Notes: generated by a model not told the origin, from the letters alone. A stretch of 64,000 bases of DNA from Rhodeus uyekii (GCA_037043235.1 JAWRVZ010000063.1:644001-708000), one strand, 5' to 3'. Shown: positions 12,986 to 32,825, counted from the first letter of the stretch. A program made the numbers and translations.

Positions 12986-13800
12986 GTACAAATATTATTT
13001 GCATTTGGTAAAATTGGTTTCAGTTTCGCTGCATGAATATCTTTTATATATCCATTGGTATTTCTTAAGTATTTAGCCCTACATTCAACTGATTCAAGTC
13101 TAATTTGTATGGACTTAAAGTAATTAGATTATAAAATAAAAACGCCTATTTCGTATAAAAACGCGATGCTCGTTTTGAATCGTAAATGCAAACTTTCATT
13201 GATTACACTCAATTCTGGTTTTCATAATTCATGATCTATTTCTATCTCTGTTTCGGTTTAGGTTCGCGCTCGGAATGACTTTCGTTAACTCTACCAAGGG
13301 GTTTCACACTTGTAAATGGATTTATTTAACTTAACCAAACTCTCACTCCGGTGTGAAATTCTCGTATGTTTTGAGAACACATGTGTCCCCTCGTACCCCG
13401 AGAGCTTGACGTTTGCTCTTATTTACCTCTCACGCTGAGAAAAATAAGTATTTTAGAAGCACACGCGGAGTAAGTAAATAAATGGAAAAATCTTCAATGT
13501 GCATGAATGATGCACGTAGATGTTCCGGATCCAATTCACACGTTTATATGGAAACGACCCATCAAAAGCACACTGTACAGCTTCTATTCATAAACAGCTG
13601 TCGTTAACTACTGCGCATTCGTACCTGAGGGTTATTCATGTACAAGACGGAGGTAGACAATGTCCAACAACGATGTAGGTGTACAATAGGACATTCATTT
13701 CAAATGGGATTATATGGGCAGGGTTGGGATGTGCAATGCATTATGTTCATCTTTCACAATAACTTCTGTAAATTGTAAATCAGTTCTGTTTTTCTCTCAG
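12986..13800 (+). other. fgfr4 intron 1
   Basis: Bounded by GTACAA and TTTTTCTCTCAG. No repeat or RNA recognised inside. Confidence 0.5.
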
Positions 13801-13825
13801 GTTTGTGACTACGCTGAGGTTGCCA

Positions 13826-13846
13826 ATGCCTGGAGTAAGCATTTGA
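13826..13846 (+). promoter_or_regulatory. uORF 2 in fgfr4 5' UTR (6 codons)
   Basis: ATG at 13826 gives six codons and a TGA at 13844-13846, 47 nt before the main start codon at 13894, in the noncoding part of exon 2. Confidence 0.45.
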
Positions 13847-13893
13847 AGCTGACCAGCTGTCTTCCACACACACATAAACATTACCTCAGCAAG

Positions 13894-21480
<7,587 letters not shown>

Positions 21481-23075
21481 TCCTTTTTGGCTGAGGACAC
21501 AAGCTTGTGGACATCAGATGTTGTGATTAAAAGCGGTACAAGGATTTTCGCCTTTGTTGCTCTGCCTAAGAACATTGTAACGATGCTTGGCACTATGAAA
21601 CTTGGTGATGAATCATTTTCACTCTCATATCATCAGATTTCTACTAGAGAACCGGTTATGAGTTTTTATTTTCTTTAAAGTTTTTATTGAATGGGTGCTG
21701 CTAGATGTAGAAAGCTACACTGGAGCAGCATATAAGAGCGTTTTCAAACCAGAATTTAAAACAAAAGAGAACATTTATTTTGATATAAAAAGCGAATAGC
21801 GTTGATAAATATAAATCTCTCTCTATATAAAATTATTCTACATTTTTTTATTTAAAAAATTGTCTTAAATCTCAGGATCTTGCATGTTGTAGTGGCAGCA
21901 AAGTGCCTGATTTTTTGATTTCCTGTGAATATCCTAAAATATTTTATGTACATATCATTACAGAAGACAATTACATTTTATAAATTATTCTAAATGATAT
22001 AAAGTGAAGGTGTTACTTAGGTGAAGAAATTATGTAAATCTGATCTGAAGCTATCCCTGAACAATTCCTCATTTCATCAACACATTCACAATAGCTATTG
22101 TTCGCTGCTCGTACTATTGTACACTGTCAAGGCTAAACCGTTGAGTGCTCAACTTCCTGTTGTTCTGTTCATTTCATGCCTCACCGTTTGGTAAGTATGG
22201 TTTGTCGTGGTCTTCTGCCCGACCATTCACCCCATTCAAACTAAGACATTGCGGGGACCAGCGCCGCTTCCATTGTCAGTACTGTACGGACGAAAAGGAC
22301 TCAACCGAATGTGAAATGCCTTGATATTGATTGATTTCAAATGGTGAATCATCCATTGTTTGGCTGTAACCTTTTAACCACCTCAGTTTATTTGTGGGTT
22401 CCAAGCATAGGCGAGGTGGACAATGGTCTCATGCAGCTGTAATGTGTGTGACTGCTGGCTAGGGTGATTGGGGGGCTGTCTGAGGCCTGTGTGCAAATGA
22501 GAAAGCCCCTTATTATGCTAATGACTCCAGCTGCCCATCTTTATCCTGCACTATCTTTTAATATACAAATGCTAATGCTGGCCTTTCTAAACAAACTCAG
22601 CAATGTCCTTCAGGGAATGCAAAGCTTCATCCCACAAGCTGATAACAAGCCAATGGCTTTTCTCAAGTTAATTTACCCGCTACTTTGCATTCTCAGCCAG
22701 GGACACTCCTCTCTGGTTCCCTTTGGGTGCATTCTGAGACAATTGGTGGTTGATTTCCCCAATGAGAGCAAAATAGTTCAATTTGGATTTGCCATCAGAG
22801 CTCGAAAAATCTTCTTTTCAGGCAGCTACAATGGTGTTTGACCTCTAAATGAGAAACAAACTTAAGCGATCCATGACACCTCTAGAATTGAAAGAGCACA
22901 TTCAAAAATGTGTACGAAGAATTATAAACCACATGACATTCCATTTGCATATTCCCCATTGTAACAATCAATGTCAATATACATTTCCCCTCTAAAGAAT
23001 TATTTTAGAAATATTTAATTTATTTGTTTATTGTTTGTTTTATATTAAATAAAGTATAATTTAAAATACTGAGCC
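21481..23075 (+). other. fgfr4: fgfr4 3' UTR (extent inferred) with a complex block
   Basis: No coding exon follows the stop. The first clear AATAAA is at 23048-23053, which would make a UTR of about 1.6 kb. An ATTAAA at about 21524 is an alternative close signal. 22440-22840 is compositionally complex, with ATGCAAA/TAAT cores, and could be a conserved noncoding element; its 125-codon open frame has no domain. Confidence 0.35.
23048..23053 (+). terminator. candidate fgfr4 poly(A) signal AATAAA
   Basis: AATAAA within ATTAAATAAAGTATAAT, followed within about 35 nt by a GT-rich stretch (TGTACGTGTCTTGTTT). Distance from the stop is about 1.57 kb. Confidence 0.35.
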
Positions 23076-23114
23076 ATGTACGTGTCTTGTTTCTATGCAT
23101 GAAGTTCTGAGAGA

Positions 23115-23240
23115 GCTTTCCTGTAGCTCAAACAGTAGAGCATGGTGCTTGCAATGCCAAGATCATGAGTTTGAATCCCAGGGAAAGCAAGAACTGATTA
23201 CATGTACCCTGAATGTCCCTTTGGATAAAAGAGTCATGAT
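23115..23240 (+). mobile_element. tRNA-derived SINE, HAmo-like, copy 2
   Basis: GCTTTCCTGTAGCTCAAACA with an A-box, then B-box-like GAGTTTGAATCCCAG, linker GCAAGAACTGATTACATGTA and tail CCCTTTGGATAAAAGAGTC. Collinear with the copies at 3564-3716 and 59536-59700. The 3' tail is shortened. Confidence 0.7.
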
Positions 23241-26031
23241 CTAGGTTTATAGCCACTGGGTTTGTGATTAGAAGGTTTAGTCTGGGATTTGAATTCCTGA
23301 TCAAACATTTATTTTTATTTAACGGGGCCTGTATTTTTTCCATGAACATTAAATCAATGCATTATTTTCGCACTCTACCCACAATTCTTTGTTTGTATTT
23401 CATCTGCTTCAATCATGCAGATTGACTTCCTGCTCGCATGTCAATGTAACCATCTAAATTGTCTAGAAGCATGTCTTACTTGCATCACTTACTTATCTCT
23501 CATGTGTAACAATCCATTATGAGCCGGGATAATTATTGGGAGAGCTATCACTACATTCCACATGTGTCTGTCTCTCCATGGAGACAATCTCAGCCAGCTG
23601 GTGTTGGTTAGATAAGAGTTTGTCTACTAGGGCTTTGTCTACTAGAGTCTCTCATTTTTGTATGTCCTGTCCTGTTTAGCCAAAGGGCAAAGGCCCAAGC
23701 CAGCCTACCAAATGCTCTGGACTGCATCAAGCTCCGGCTTCCTAATTCAGTTTATTTTTTTCATAGAGTGACCAGATGTCTGTGTTGTCCGGGGACAGTC
23801 CCCGGTTTTGCTGGCTGGAGCTGTCCTCTGTCTCTGCCAAAGCATACTAGAATTGGCCTTGTTTTTCTAGTTCATAGGCAATTCATTTGAAACTTCAATG
23901 AAGTACGTTTTCACAGTTTTTCATAATTTGTCAGTGGCAGCCATTTTGTCTTTGGTGATTGAAATTGACTGTTTCAAATCATCCATACAAACACGTTTTT
24001 CAAACCTGTTAACCTTCGAGATATTTGCTCGAATCATCCCAAGACCATAATATTTTCCGTCATTGTTCTGCTGATTGTTGGTTGGCAGCAAGACCTTTAG
24101 GTCATTATCGTCCCCTTTGTGTTTGTTTTCCTTCAAACAGGCTAGTTTTGCATGACAGACTATTATGATCCAGTTATAGCCAGAGAAGCAGTTACTACCA
24201 AAAAATAGCTGCACATCTTCAATATTTAATGCATTTGTCCAAGTTCAGGGTAAACAGTTAATCAGTTCAAGCATTTTAATCCATAACAGTAGCATTTTTA
24301 GCAGCACTTTAACAAGTGCACTTTTGTAATAATATTTTTTTTAATAATCTTTATCATGTTTTAATTAAAAACCTTTTGATAAAATCTTTACTATACTAAA
24401 CTGTTTATTATACTAAAGCACATGTAAAATGCTTGATTATTCTTTTTACTTAATTTTACTTTAATTTCAGTGTTAAATTATTTACCATACATGCCTCATA
24501 AATGCATTTGGCAGTATACTTTAACAATATTTCAAAGACGATAAAATTACGAAATTACATCAAATTGATCAATTATTTTACGCAATTAGTTCCATTTAAT
24601 ATAATTTCAAACTATAATGCAAAAATGTAATAATTAAGTGTCCAAACACATTACATTTAGTTCACACTTAAGCATTTTAAAGTATATTATTTCCATAATA
24701 ATATTTAAAAGTATGCTTAAGTCTACTTTTTTCACAAGGAAAAATCAAAGTACTATTGTGGTCTGATACCATTGCTTTATCATCAATTCCTATTATTTAT
24801 TGTGGCCCTGAAAAGTACATACTCAGGATAAACAACTGATATGTTATATGCAAAATGCTGTCATTTGTCAATCTTATTATCCAAACCTCTTCCAATGCCA
24901 ATGGAAACGTATTACAGTGGGTTATGTCAATGTCATTTTTATCTACAGAAACCAGTGTGTCGTGCTGTAAGGGCAGCCAGAGTAATTATGTAGCAATTAC
25001 TTTAGATTATTACATCAGCTGTTTGCCTTCCTGTTTCCTGTTCCAATTAAGGTCACACACTTACAAAACCTCTCTTAATCTGGACACGTTTCCTCACATA
25101 CTTAGTGCAGAAAAACACCCACCAACATTAGATTCATTCACAAACCTAATTTCTCTTGTTATGACAAATCTAATCTTATATAGTGTCTCACTGTTACACA
25201 CTTAATGTAAGGACTCACTGTAGTTGAGTCATGCTAACCGTCCAGCAGTTCAAAGTTAATGTTCAACCGGTTAGCCTTCATCCCAGTGCTCCGGACGAGA
25301 GCACAATGGCTTATCTGTGTGTGCGTGAGTGTGTTTTCTCTTTCTCTCTATCTGCTGATCAAGGGAAGTATTTGAACACTTGTCTATACACAGAGCCTCT
25401 GTGGATAATGCCTAGAGTGTGTGAGGCCAGGAAGTGTGAAGGGTAAACATCCCCCAGTAAATGGCGCCATTTTATTTTGACTCTTACACTTCAACACAGG
25501 TTTTGACTTCTTCATTGAGATCAGCTGTCAGAACTGGCCTGGCAAACGTCAGAGTTTATGTCGAAGATATATTGCTGCTGGATTGTAAAGTGGAGTTTGA
25601 CATTCCACCTAGTTTAACTGTCTTAATCTGTCTTAATCTGTCTTTCCATAAGTAATTCAGTACACAGGAAATGCTAACATGTTTGATAAGTTAAAATCTG
25701 AGAGAACTGCCATAAAGTGTGGTCTTCACAATTGAGTAAACCTAACCATTTCATTAACTAGTTTTTAAGTAGAGCTAACTATTATTGGTGCTGTTTTTTG
25801 TTAATTTTAGCTGAAATTGCTTAATACAAACAAAAGCTAAGCTTAGCATTTCAGAAACGGCACTGGGGATTTTTTCGTTCACCACCAACTGGATGGAAAT
25901 ATTTTATGCTAGAAAGTTATTTAATGTGTCTTTGGGAAAAACAAGAAACATGGAGACATGTGAGGATTTAAAAGGATTTTATTTTCTTAATGAAGGAGCA
26001 AATGCTTTTGTGAGAAAAACTGAAGCAACTT
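23241..26031. other. intergenic, no gene seen
   Basis: AT-rich noncoding sequence. A CCGGGGACAGTCCCCGG palindrome at about 23799-23815 belongs to a short repeat-like segment that I cannot name. No exon with a recognisable product. Confidence 0.4.
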
Positions 26032-26240
26032 AGGCCCCGTCCACACTGAGACGCGTATCACTGTATCCGCATACATACATCGGATAGGCGTTTCGTCCAC
26101 ACAGATCCGGCGTTTTGGGAGACTGAATCCACTCTGTTTTGAGACCGGGTCCTAAAGTGGATAGATCTGAGAACGACACGGTTGTAGTCTCGTGTGGACG
26201 GCCAATCCGTATATTTTGTCAAAACGATGATGTCATTACA
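26032..26240. mobile_element. hAT/MITE-like fragment (GGCCCCGTCCACACTGAG)
   Basis: Starts TAGGCCCCGTCCACACTGAG and contains GGCGTTTCGTCCACACAGAT and CTCGTGTGGACGGCCAATCC, phrases typical of a short noncoding teleost DNA element as I remember it. The right terminus is unclear, so this is probably truncated. Confidence 0.4.
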
Positions 26241-28732
26241 TCACGTGTCGGCTGCGTCATGTAACAGCAACAGTGTTGCCAGATTGGACTGAAGATTTCC
26301 AGCCCAACTACAGCTTAAAACCCGCCTATTTAAAAAAAATACCAGCCCAAAGTGCGTACTCTTATAATAATGAAAAATGTTTTACAAGGTGGCAATTTAA
26401 TTTCTACAATGTGATTCTTATGGAAAAAAACATTTGCTTTTTTGAAAATAATGTAAGCATGAAGGCCCCCCCATAAACTTAACTGTCAGTGGCTGTCATA
26501 TAGTATTAATTGCTATAATTAATTTGAATAAACATTCATACATAATAAATATCAAAACAATTGAAATATGGTATTATTAGACAGTTTTGCAAAGACAGAT
26601 ATTTCTGAATTTCTAAAATGTGTGATATTAGCTTCCATTAAGGGCTACCAAGAGCTCAAAGTCCAATTCAGGAAACAGTATAAATGTCCCACAATGCCTG
26701 TCAGCTACAGGAGAAGCAGGGTGCCTGCTACACACTGGATCACATATCCTAAAGCTGGACTGTAGGTCATGGACAACAGAAAGCCCTGAAACTAGAGATG
26801 CAGGGGAAATCAAAGGGAGCTAATCTACAGTCACTGAAAGAGGAAGAGTGCGGCATAGACGGAAGGAGGGGGAGAAGAGGGACCCATGAAGGAGCCATAG
26901 CCCTCACCACCGTCAGCAGACCCTCATAACTCCTTCATATTTTTCTGGGGGGGTTATTTATTGCTCTGTAATTTGTGAGGTGCCGGGGGAGTGTAATTGA
27001 TTTGGCTTGGATTTCAAGCATGGGAGGAGTGGGATGGGCCCCTGCAATCGGAATGGGGAATCTGGGCCCCTTCACCGCCTCGCTTCCCTTCATAGTCAGC
27101 CATAATCTCCAAACCAACCCACTTTATCAGGCATTCCCGCAACAAGACGTGTGACGGCAATTTATCCACGGCAATCCTATAAACCAGCCCAAACTGTGAC
27201 AAGTTTTTAATGACCTGGAGCGGCACAGCGGAAAGCGACGAGAAAGGGTGGAGGGGTGAATAAATGTTTGTGTCAGTGTCGAATAGCTAAACCAACACGA
27301 TTTGATCTTCCTTGTGAACACTTCGGCTAAGGATCGACATGCATGCCGGGGGCATAGACTGGGATCCAGCCCAAGGCTTTGGAAAATGGCAGCCTCCAGT
27401 GAAGTGTATCAGAATGTAAAACACACAGTAAAACTTTGAATTAAGACCAAAATGAGGGAGATGTCTGCGCTTAAATGAAGTGGAAATAGCATTTCAACTC
27501 ATTAGTGTGTTTACATGAAAAAATATAAAAGTCATTTTTAGGCAAGTCAGTCCACTTGGCGGCCATCTTGGTGGCTCCATTCAGTTACAGAGCTTGAACT
27601 GTGAAAGTCAATCTCCTAAACTGTTTATCAAGCTAACATTTAAAAAAACCTACAATTCACCGTTCAGACCAACTTCAACGTTTATCAAATTCGGATTAAT
27701 ACATCAAGAAAGCTTGAAGTGTGTTTAAGATGTCTTAAAAACCAAATAATTATTTTAAACAGCATTGTCTCATTGTCTCAAATACATGTCTCCTTGTATC
27801 TCTGTAAATGTCCATACAACGTAAGCCAGAGACTGATCTGGATGTTCTTCAGAGTGTGGAGGGCTTGCAGGGGATTCTTTGCCCACAGATACCAATAAAC
27901 AGAAGTGTGAAGGCCAAGGCAAATGTCGTGCTGACAGGAGATCCAATTTACAGCTGAAAATAAACAAAGGACTTCCTTCACAGACTAATTTAGCAGAGCC
28001 TAAATCTGTCTTTTCCTTTAGAGCACATTCCTTTCTTTTCCATTTCAGCTTCGAAAGAAAATTGATCAGATTACAGGGCTCAAAAACTCATTTACTGCAA
28101 AAGATTTCTCGCAGTCATTCAGTCTTAAAAATACCCTCTGGTTCTTCAAACCACATTACAGAAGCATCTCCACACTGATGCTATTTTGTGGGTTAGGCTT
28201 TGATCCATGGCCATATTTATATGTGTGGAGAGGAGAGCACAGGGTGAAATTGCTTAGCCAGGACTGCAAAGCCACAAACTCTTCCAGATTCCGACGCTTG
28301 CCTGTTTACTTGACAGCATTTGATTAGATGCTTCGCTTCCACAAGCAGTGATTTACCCAGCCAACAGGACTCCAAGTTTTGGCAAATCTGAGTCTGTGAA
28401 TGTTTATTAACAAGTGTGGAGCGATATGGATGTCACCATCCCTTCCACGAGCCCTGCACGCTCACAAAACAACCCACCCATCTCAGGTAATTGGCTGTAA
28501 GGTATTATCTGCCTAATTATCAAATAAATCCCGTTCTTCCTCTGCAGCGCTGCATTTATACAAAACAGGAAGGGGGGATTAGTGGGGGCGCGCTGCCCTC
28601 AGATCCGGAGCCCTACAACTCGCTGCAGGAAATCTACTTAGCATTCAGCATGCACGCACGCACACACACAAACACACACACACACAGATTCTGCCGTACC
28701 TTGTTTCACTTTAATTAATGTATTATTATTAC
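26241..28732. other. intergenic with two complex, CNE-like blocks
   Basis: No exon recognised. 26825-27260 and 28225-28650 differ from their surroundings: they are GC-balanced, free of repeats and packed with homeodomain-like cores (for example GTGTAATTGATTTGG, TTTTTAATGACCTGG, TGCCTAATTATCAAA). They may be fgfr4-linked enhancers. A (CA)n tract sits at 28657-28686. Confidence 0.35.
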
Positions 28733-29290
28733 CGTATTTTCCCGCATATAACCCGCAGACTCAGATAATCCACACTATCATATTGCCCGCAGGTTTTGGG
28801 GTTTTGTGTAAAAAATCGTTGGCATAACTCGCACCCATAGATTGATGAACTTTTTTGTTTAAGTTCACATTTCGAATTTCGAATGTTGCTCGCATGACAT
28901 CAATTATCCATAACTGTTCAGGCTCGGTGCATAGTATTGTGTGCAAAATTCAAACATTAAGATAAAAAGCAGTCTCTCCCGCTGTGCAGCAGCACGTCCC
29001 TTAAGAAGCGTTTTTACAGGTGTTGATCATAGGATGAGATGAGAAGAGCCCGTCCTCATGCAGCACAGCCAATCACGTCTTCCTGCATGATTGACGGGTC
29101 AGACAGCCTATCAGCGCCAGCTGTCAGAGTGACAGTACAAGGGCCAGAGACAACAACCCTCGCAAGAAAGAAAAACAGAAAGAAAATACTGCAAAAAAAA
29201 ACATACGTCCTTAAGGACGTAACAAATATATTGAAATATTATTACGTGTAAAAAAAATGGTGATATAGCCCGCACCCTTATATGACCCGC
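28733..29290. mobile_element. non-autonomous TIR element (ACCGTATTTTCCCGCATATA)
   Basis: Left end ACCGTATTTTCCCGCATATA ACCCGC; the right part has ATAGCCCGCACCCTTATATG ACCCGCTG, whose reverse complement again reads GCGGGTCATATAAGGGTGCG. Internal phrases repeat GCCCGCAG/ACTCGCACCC. This resembles a palindromic short DNA transposon; the exact right end is obscured by the following (TA)n. Confidence 0.45.
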
Positions 29291-29296
29291 TGCTAT

Positions 29297-29300
29297 GGAA

Positions 29301-29333
<33 letters not shown>

Positions 29334-29334
29334 T
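29297..29334. repeat. (TA)n microsatellite
   Basis: About 17 TA units with a CA interruption, at the junction between two mobile elements. Confidence 0.9.
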
Positions 29335-29335
29335 C

Positions 29336-29670
29336 TGTCATCAAAATGGTGCGGTGTGCAATGCGGAGCAAGGAGGGGTAAGCAGCAGGTTAAGTTGCAG
29401 TTTTCTTTATCACAAGAAATGTAAAACAAAAAGACTTTAAATATAAACAGAAACAGCTCTCTGAAACCTGGAAACAAGGAAACACGGCATCCACACACTC
29501 TTACACATACAAGTAACAACGTTAACGACCGACAAAGACATGGGAACACAAGAGGGTTTTAAACAAGAGGAGAATAGGGAGACTAACGAGGTAAGTGATG
29601 AGCATGACAGGTGCAGGAAAGGCACGAGAAGATACACAGAAGGGACCTGGAAGTGAAACAACATGTGACA
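29336..29670 (-). mobile_element. LTR-like interspersed repeat, copy 3
   Basis: On the minus strand it opens TGTCACATG and closes ATGACA, 335 bp apart, with the family phrases CCCATGTCTTTGTC, GTTAACGTT, GTGTGGATGCCGTG, CTGCTTACCCCTCC and TCCGCATTGCACACC. Its left border abuts a (TA)n tract and its right border abuts a Tc1-like element. Confidence 0.5.
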
Positions 29671-30715
29671 TACACTGCTCAAAAAAATTAAGGGAGCACT
29701 TATATCACACATTTGATCTCAATGACTGAAATGTTTAATTTGAACATCTTTATATACATTCTATAATTTGTTTAGAACAAAATTATGTGACAACAGTCAA
29801 TGGAATCCAAAATCATCAACACATTGAGGATTCAAAATCATGGCAAAAATCAATGTAAAAAAACTGAAGTTATGGGCTGATCCAACACATGTAGTTCATC
29901 ACAGTAACTCATAATGTAAATCAGTTGTGTTTACGGCCCCCACGTTCCTTTATGCACTCACAACAACATCTGGGCTCCTGATGAGATGGTGGATGGTGTC
30001 CTGGAGGATCTCCTCCCAGACCCGGATAAGGGCATCAGTAGCTTCTGGATAGTCCGTGGTGCAACTTTGCGGCTTTGGATGCTCGGATAAATAATGTCCC
30101 AGAGGTTCTCAGTTGGATTTAGGTCTGTGGAACTTTAGGGCTAGTCAATGCCTTTGTCATCTAAAAACTGCCTACATACTCTACATACAGCCTACATGAG
30201 GTCAGGTAATGGCTCTGAGGATTTCATCCCATTATCTAACGGCATCGCACATGGATTGGTTCTAACGATATTCTTCCCCAGAGCGTTACCCAAAAAGTCT
30301 TTCACATCTGTCACATATGCTCAGTGTACCGGTAAACCTGCTCTCATTTGTGACGAGAACAGGGCGCCAATGGAAGACTTGAATTCTGGTGTTCTCTGGC
30401 AAATGCTAATTGAGCTGCATGGAGCTGAGCTGTGAGCACAGGTCCCACTAGAGGACATCAGACCCTCATGCCACCCTCATGAAGTCTTTTTTCTGACAGT
30501 TTGGTCAGAAACATGCAGACCAGTAGCTGCTGGAGGTCATTTTTTAGGGCTCTGTCAGCTTCTCCTGTCATATATCAGTCCTGCTGCTGGGTTGTGGTCC
30601 TTCTACATCGCTGTTCTTTCATTTTCCTCAAATCAGGTAAAACTGATTCACAGTCAATGACTCCCAGAAGTTTAACTGACTTGGTGTTATACTGTAATGA
30701 TAATTCATTTTGAGT
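29671..30715 (-). mobile_element. decayed Tc1/mariner element
   Basis: Starts TACACTGCTCAAAAAAATTA, the terminal repeat of a common fish Tc1-like family, at a TA site. Minus-strand translation shows broken transposase text: around 30330-30400 HWRPVL and NESRFT (second DDE aspartate region, D changed to N), and nearby CDRCERLFG. Many deletions and frame breaks; the right terminal repeat is not visible. Confidence 0.7.
30100..30620 (-). pseudogene. Tc1-like transposase remnant
   Basis: Reading frame is broken by several shifts; only short islands of the catalytic DDE domain remain. It is non-functional. Plus-strand frames over the same region (30148-30435) are shadows. Confidence 0.6.
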
Positions 30716-30717
30716 AG

Positions 30718-30757
30718 TGTGTATATATATATTTATATATATATATATATATATTTA
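30718..30757. repeat. (TA)n microsatellite
   Basis: TATATATATATATT-type run at the right edge of the decayed Tc1 element. Confidence 0.9.
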
Positions 30758-31028
30758 GGTTGTTTCTGAACTTGGAGATTGAATGTGAAATTATTACAAT
30801 ATAAAAATATATTAAAAACTTTCATGTTAATCGTGATTACTTAAAAATGTGAAAAAAAAATTCCAAATGAATGTAGAAGCAACAAAAAGATGGTATTTTG
30901 AATATCTGATCAAACAAGTAGGAAATATACAGAAATTAAATAGTTAACACTTCAATAGTCAAACACTTTATACTTCATTCCACTGCAAAAATTATGGGTT
31001 AAAAGCACTTTCTGTCGGTGAGGTCTAT

Positions 31029-31388
31029 TGTCACTTCCTGTGTGTCGTGTCATGTGTTGTTTCACTTGTTTCCTCTCATTCCCTTCCTGCACCTGTCTTG
31101 TCATCACTTTCCTGTATTAGTCCCCCAGGTGCTCGTCATCCGTTTCCCTTGTCTTTGTCATTTTTTGACATTGACTTTATTATATCTTCTGTCTTGACGT
31201 TGCAAATCATTGATAGTCCTTGCTATGTGTGTGAATGCAGTTCTCCTTGCTCCATGTTCCTATGTTTTTGCACAAGAGAGTGTGCCGTTTTGTTTCATAT
31301 TTAAAGTGTTTTGTTTTCATTTTTTGAATAAAGCCGGTTTCCGCTAAAACCTGCTTCCTCTCCTTGTTCCTCTCCGCATCACATATTA
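31029..31388 (+). mobile_element. LTR-like interspersed repeat, copy 4
   Basis: Opens TGTCACTTCC, then CACCTGTCTTGTCATCACTT, CCCTTGTCTTTGTC, TTTTGAATAAAGCCGG (poly(A) signal) and CCTGCTTCCTCTCC...TCCGCATCAC. The order matches copies 1-3. The TGACA end is missing, so the right end is truncated. Confidence 0.5.
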
Positions 31389-31814
31389 GCCAACTATAAC
31401 ACATACATTATAAATTAAATATAGATTAATTTTTATTAAAGCTACAAAAGTTATTCAGTCAAGCGCAGTATGTGATTTTCTCTTTTTCTTTTGTTCTTTA
31501 ATTAACATTAATGACAGAGCAGCAGATTTATTAGGCTACTGTCACTTTAAGATCTGCACATTATGTGGATCTGACACGCATCCCATTTTCATAACTCTAT
31601 GTTCATTTAATACTTTATTTAATACTAATACTCATTTAAGACAGATTGCGGGGATAGTGGAAAAAACAGACATTTTAGCATGCTGCATTAATTGCCTTCA
31701 ATATTTTTTACATTTAAACTGAAAACATTAGTCGCATGTGTTACTGTTTTGACAGCCCTAATTTATATATATTTTATGCCTAATTCTTTTAGGCCTATAT
31801 AAGAAAATCAGATG
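31389..31814. other. intergenic, no gene seen
   Basis: AT-rich; no exon or named repeat recognised. Confidence 0.4.
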
Positions 31815-32046
31815 TCATCTTATTTCAAGGGTCTACTTTAGACGGTCTACAGGCTTTAAGTAACTTTACAACTACATGTCAATTAACTCTCATTAGAGTA
31901 TTAGCAGACTAGTAAACTGTAGTAGACTGTTAGGTTAGCAGATATTTAGAAGACAGTCGAGTAATACTCTAATGGGAGTTCGTTTAAATGTAGCTCCAAA
32001 GGTACTTAGCAGAATGTCTAAAGTGGACCATCAAAATAAAGTGCTA
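31815..32046. mobile_element. palindromic MITE (GGTCTACTTTAGAC ends)
   Basis: The left half, with CTTATTTCAAGGGTCTACTT TAGAC and ACATGTCAATTAACTCTCAT TAGAGTATTA, is matched in inverted form by the right half (TAATACTCTAATGGGAGTTC, ATGTCTAAAGTGGACCATCA AAATAAAGTG). The arms are about 95 bp with scattered mismatches. No coding capacity; a typical fold-back MITE of cyprinid genomes. Confidence 0.75.
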
Positions 32047-32785
32047 CTAAATATCATATGTTGTTCACATCTGTTGCACAGACCTCCTGAAGAGCCTTCA
32101 CAGACCCCCAGGTTGTAAAGACCCTGGCCTTAGATTTACAGATGATTTCAAGTTGGCATCACGTCTCAAACTATTCCCAGTCTAAAACTCTGATTCAGAG
32201 ATTTCTCAGGATACTGAACTTACTGGCAAGCGACTCTCTCTGTGCTGAACATCTGTTGGGAATCACACTGGGGCAGCGGTGAATGGAGAAAAAGGGCGAG
32301 AGAGGGTGATAGAGGGCCCTAACTCTTTTTCCTCTCATAGGCATTATCTCATCCCATGAGCACTCCCGGTCCATCCTCTCCTGGCTGGCTTCATGCACAG
32401 AAGCATTATGTGCATCTGTCACCCATTAATCGGCAAATTACGGAAGAAGTGAGCGTCAAAAGCCATTACCAGCAGCCGGTCCCCGGGGCTCTTGGTGCTG
32501 TCTCTCCTTCCCAGCTTCATCTCTGTTTGTTGTTCCTTATACACCAGAAAATATTTAAGGTCACATACATGTAAAAAATACTCTTTGTAAATAATGGTTT
32601 TAACATTTTGGATAAATTTATGCACATTTCCTGTTATTAAATACTGTGATTTTTATTTCTGTTGGAGTGATACAAACAGCATTTGAGTTGGATTAGTGCT
32701 TGATAGAAGTCATATACACAGACACAGAAAAAAATCTAATTCAGACCCATTTGCCTTCTTCCCATCATGCACTGGGATACACACC

Positions 32786-32825
<40 letters not shown>

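Noticed and set aside
22464..22841. 125-codon frame downstream of fgfr4
   Set aside because: No domain; more likely a noncoding conserved block or 3' UTR sequence.
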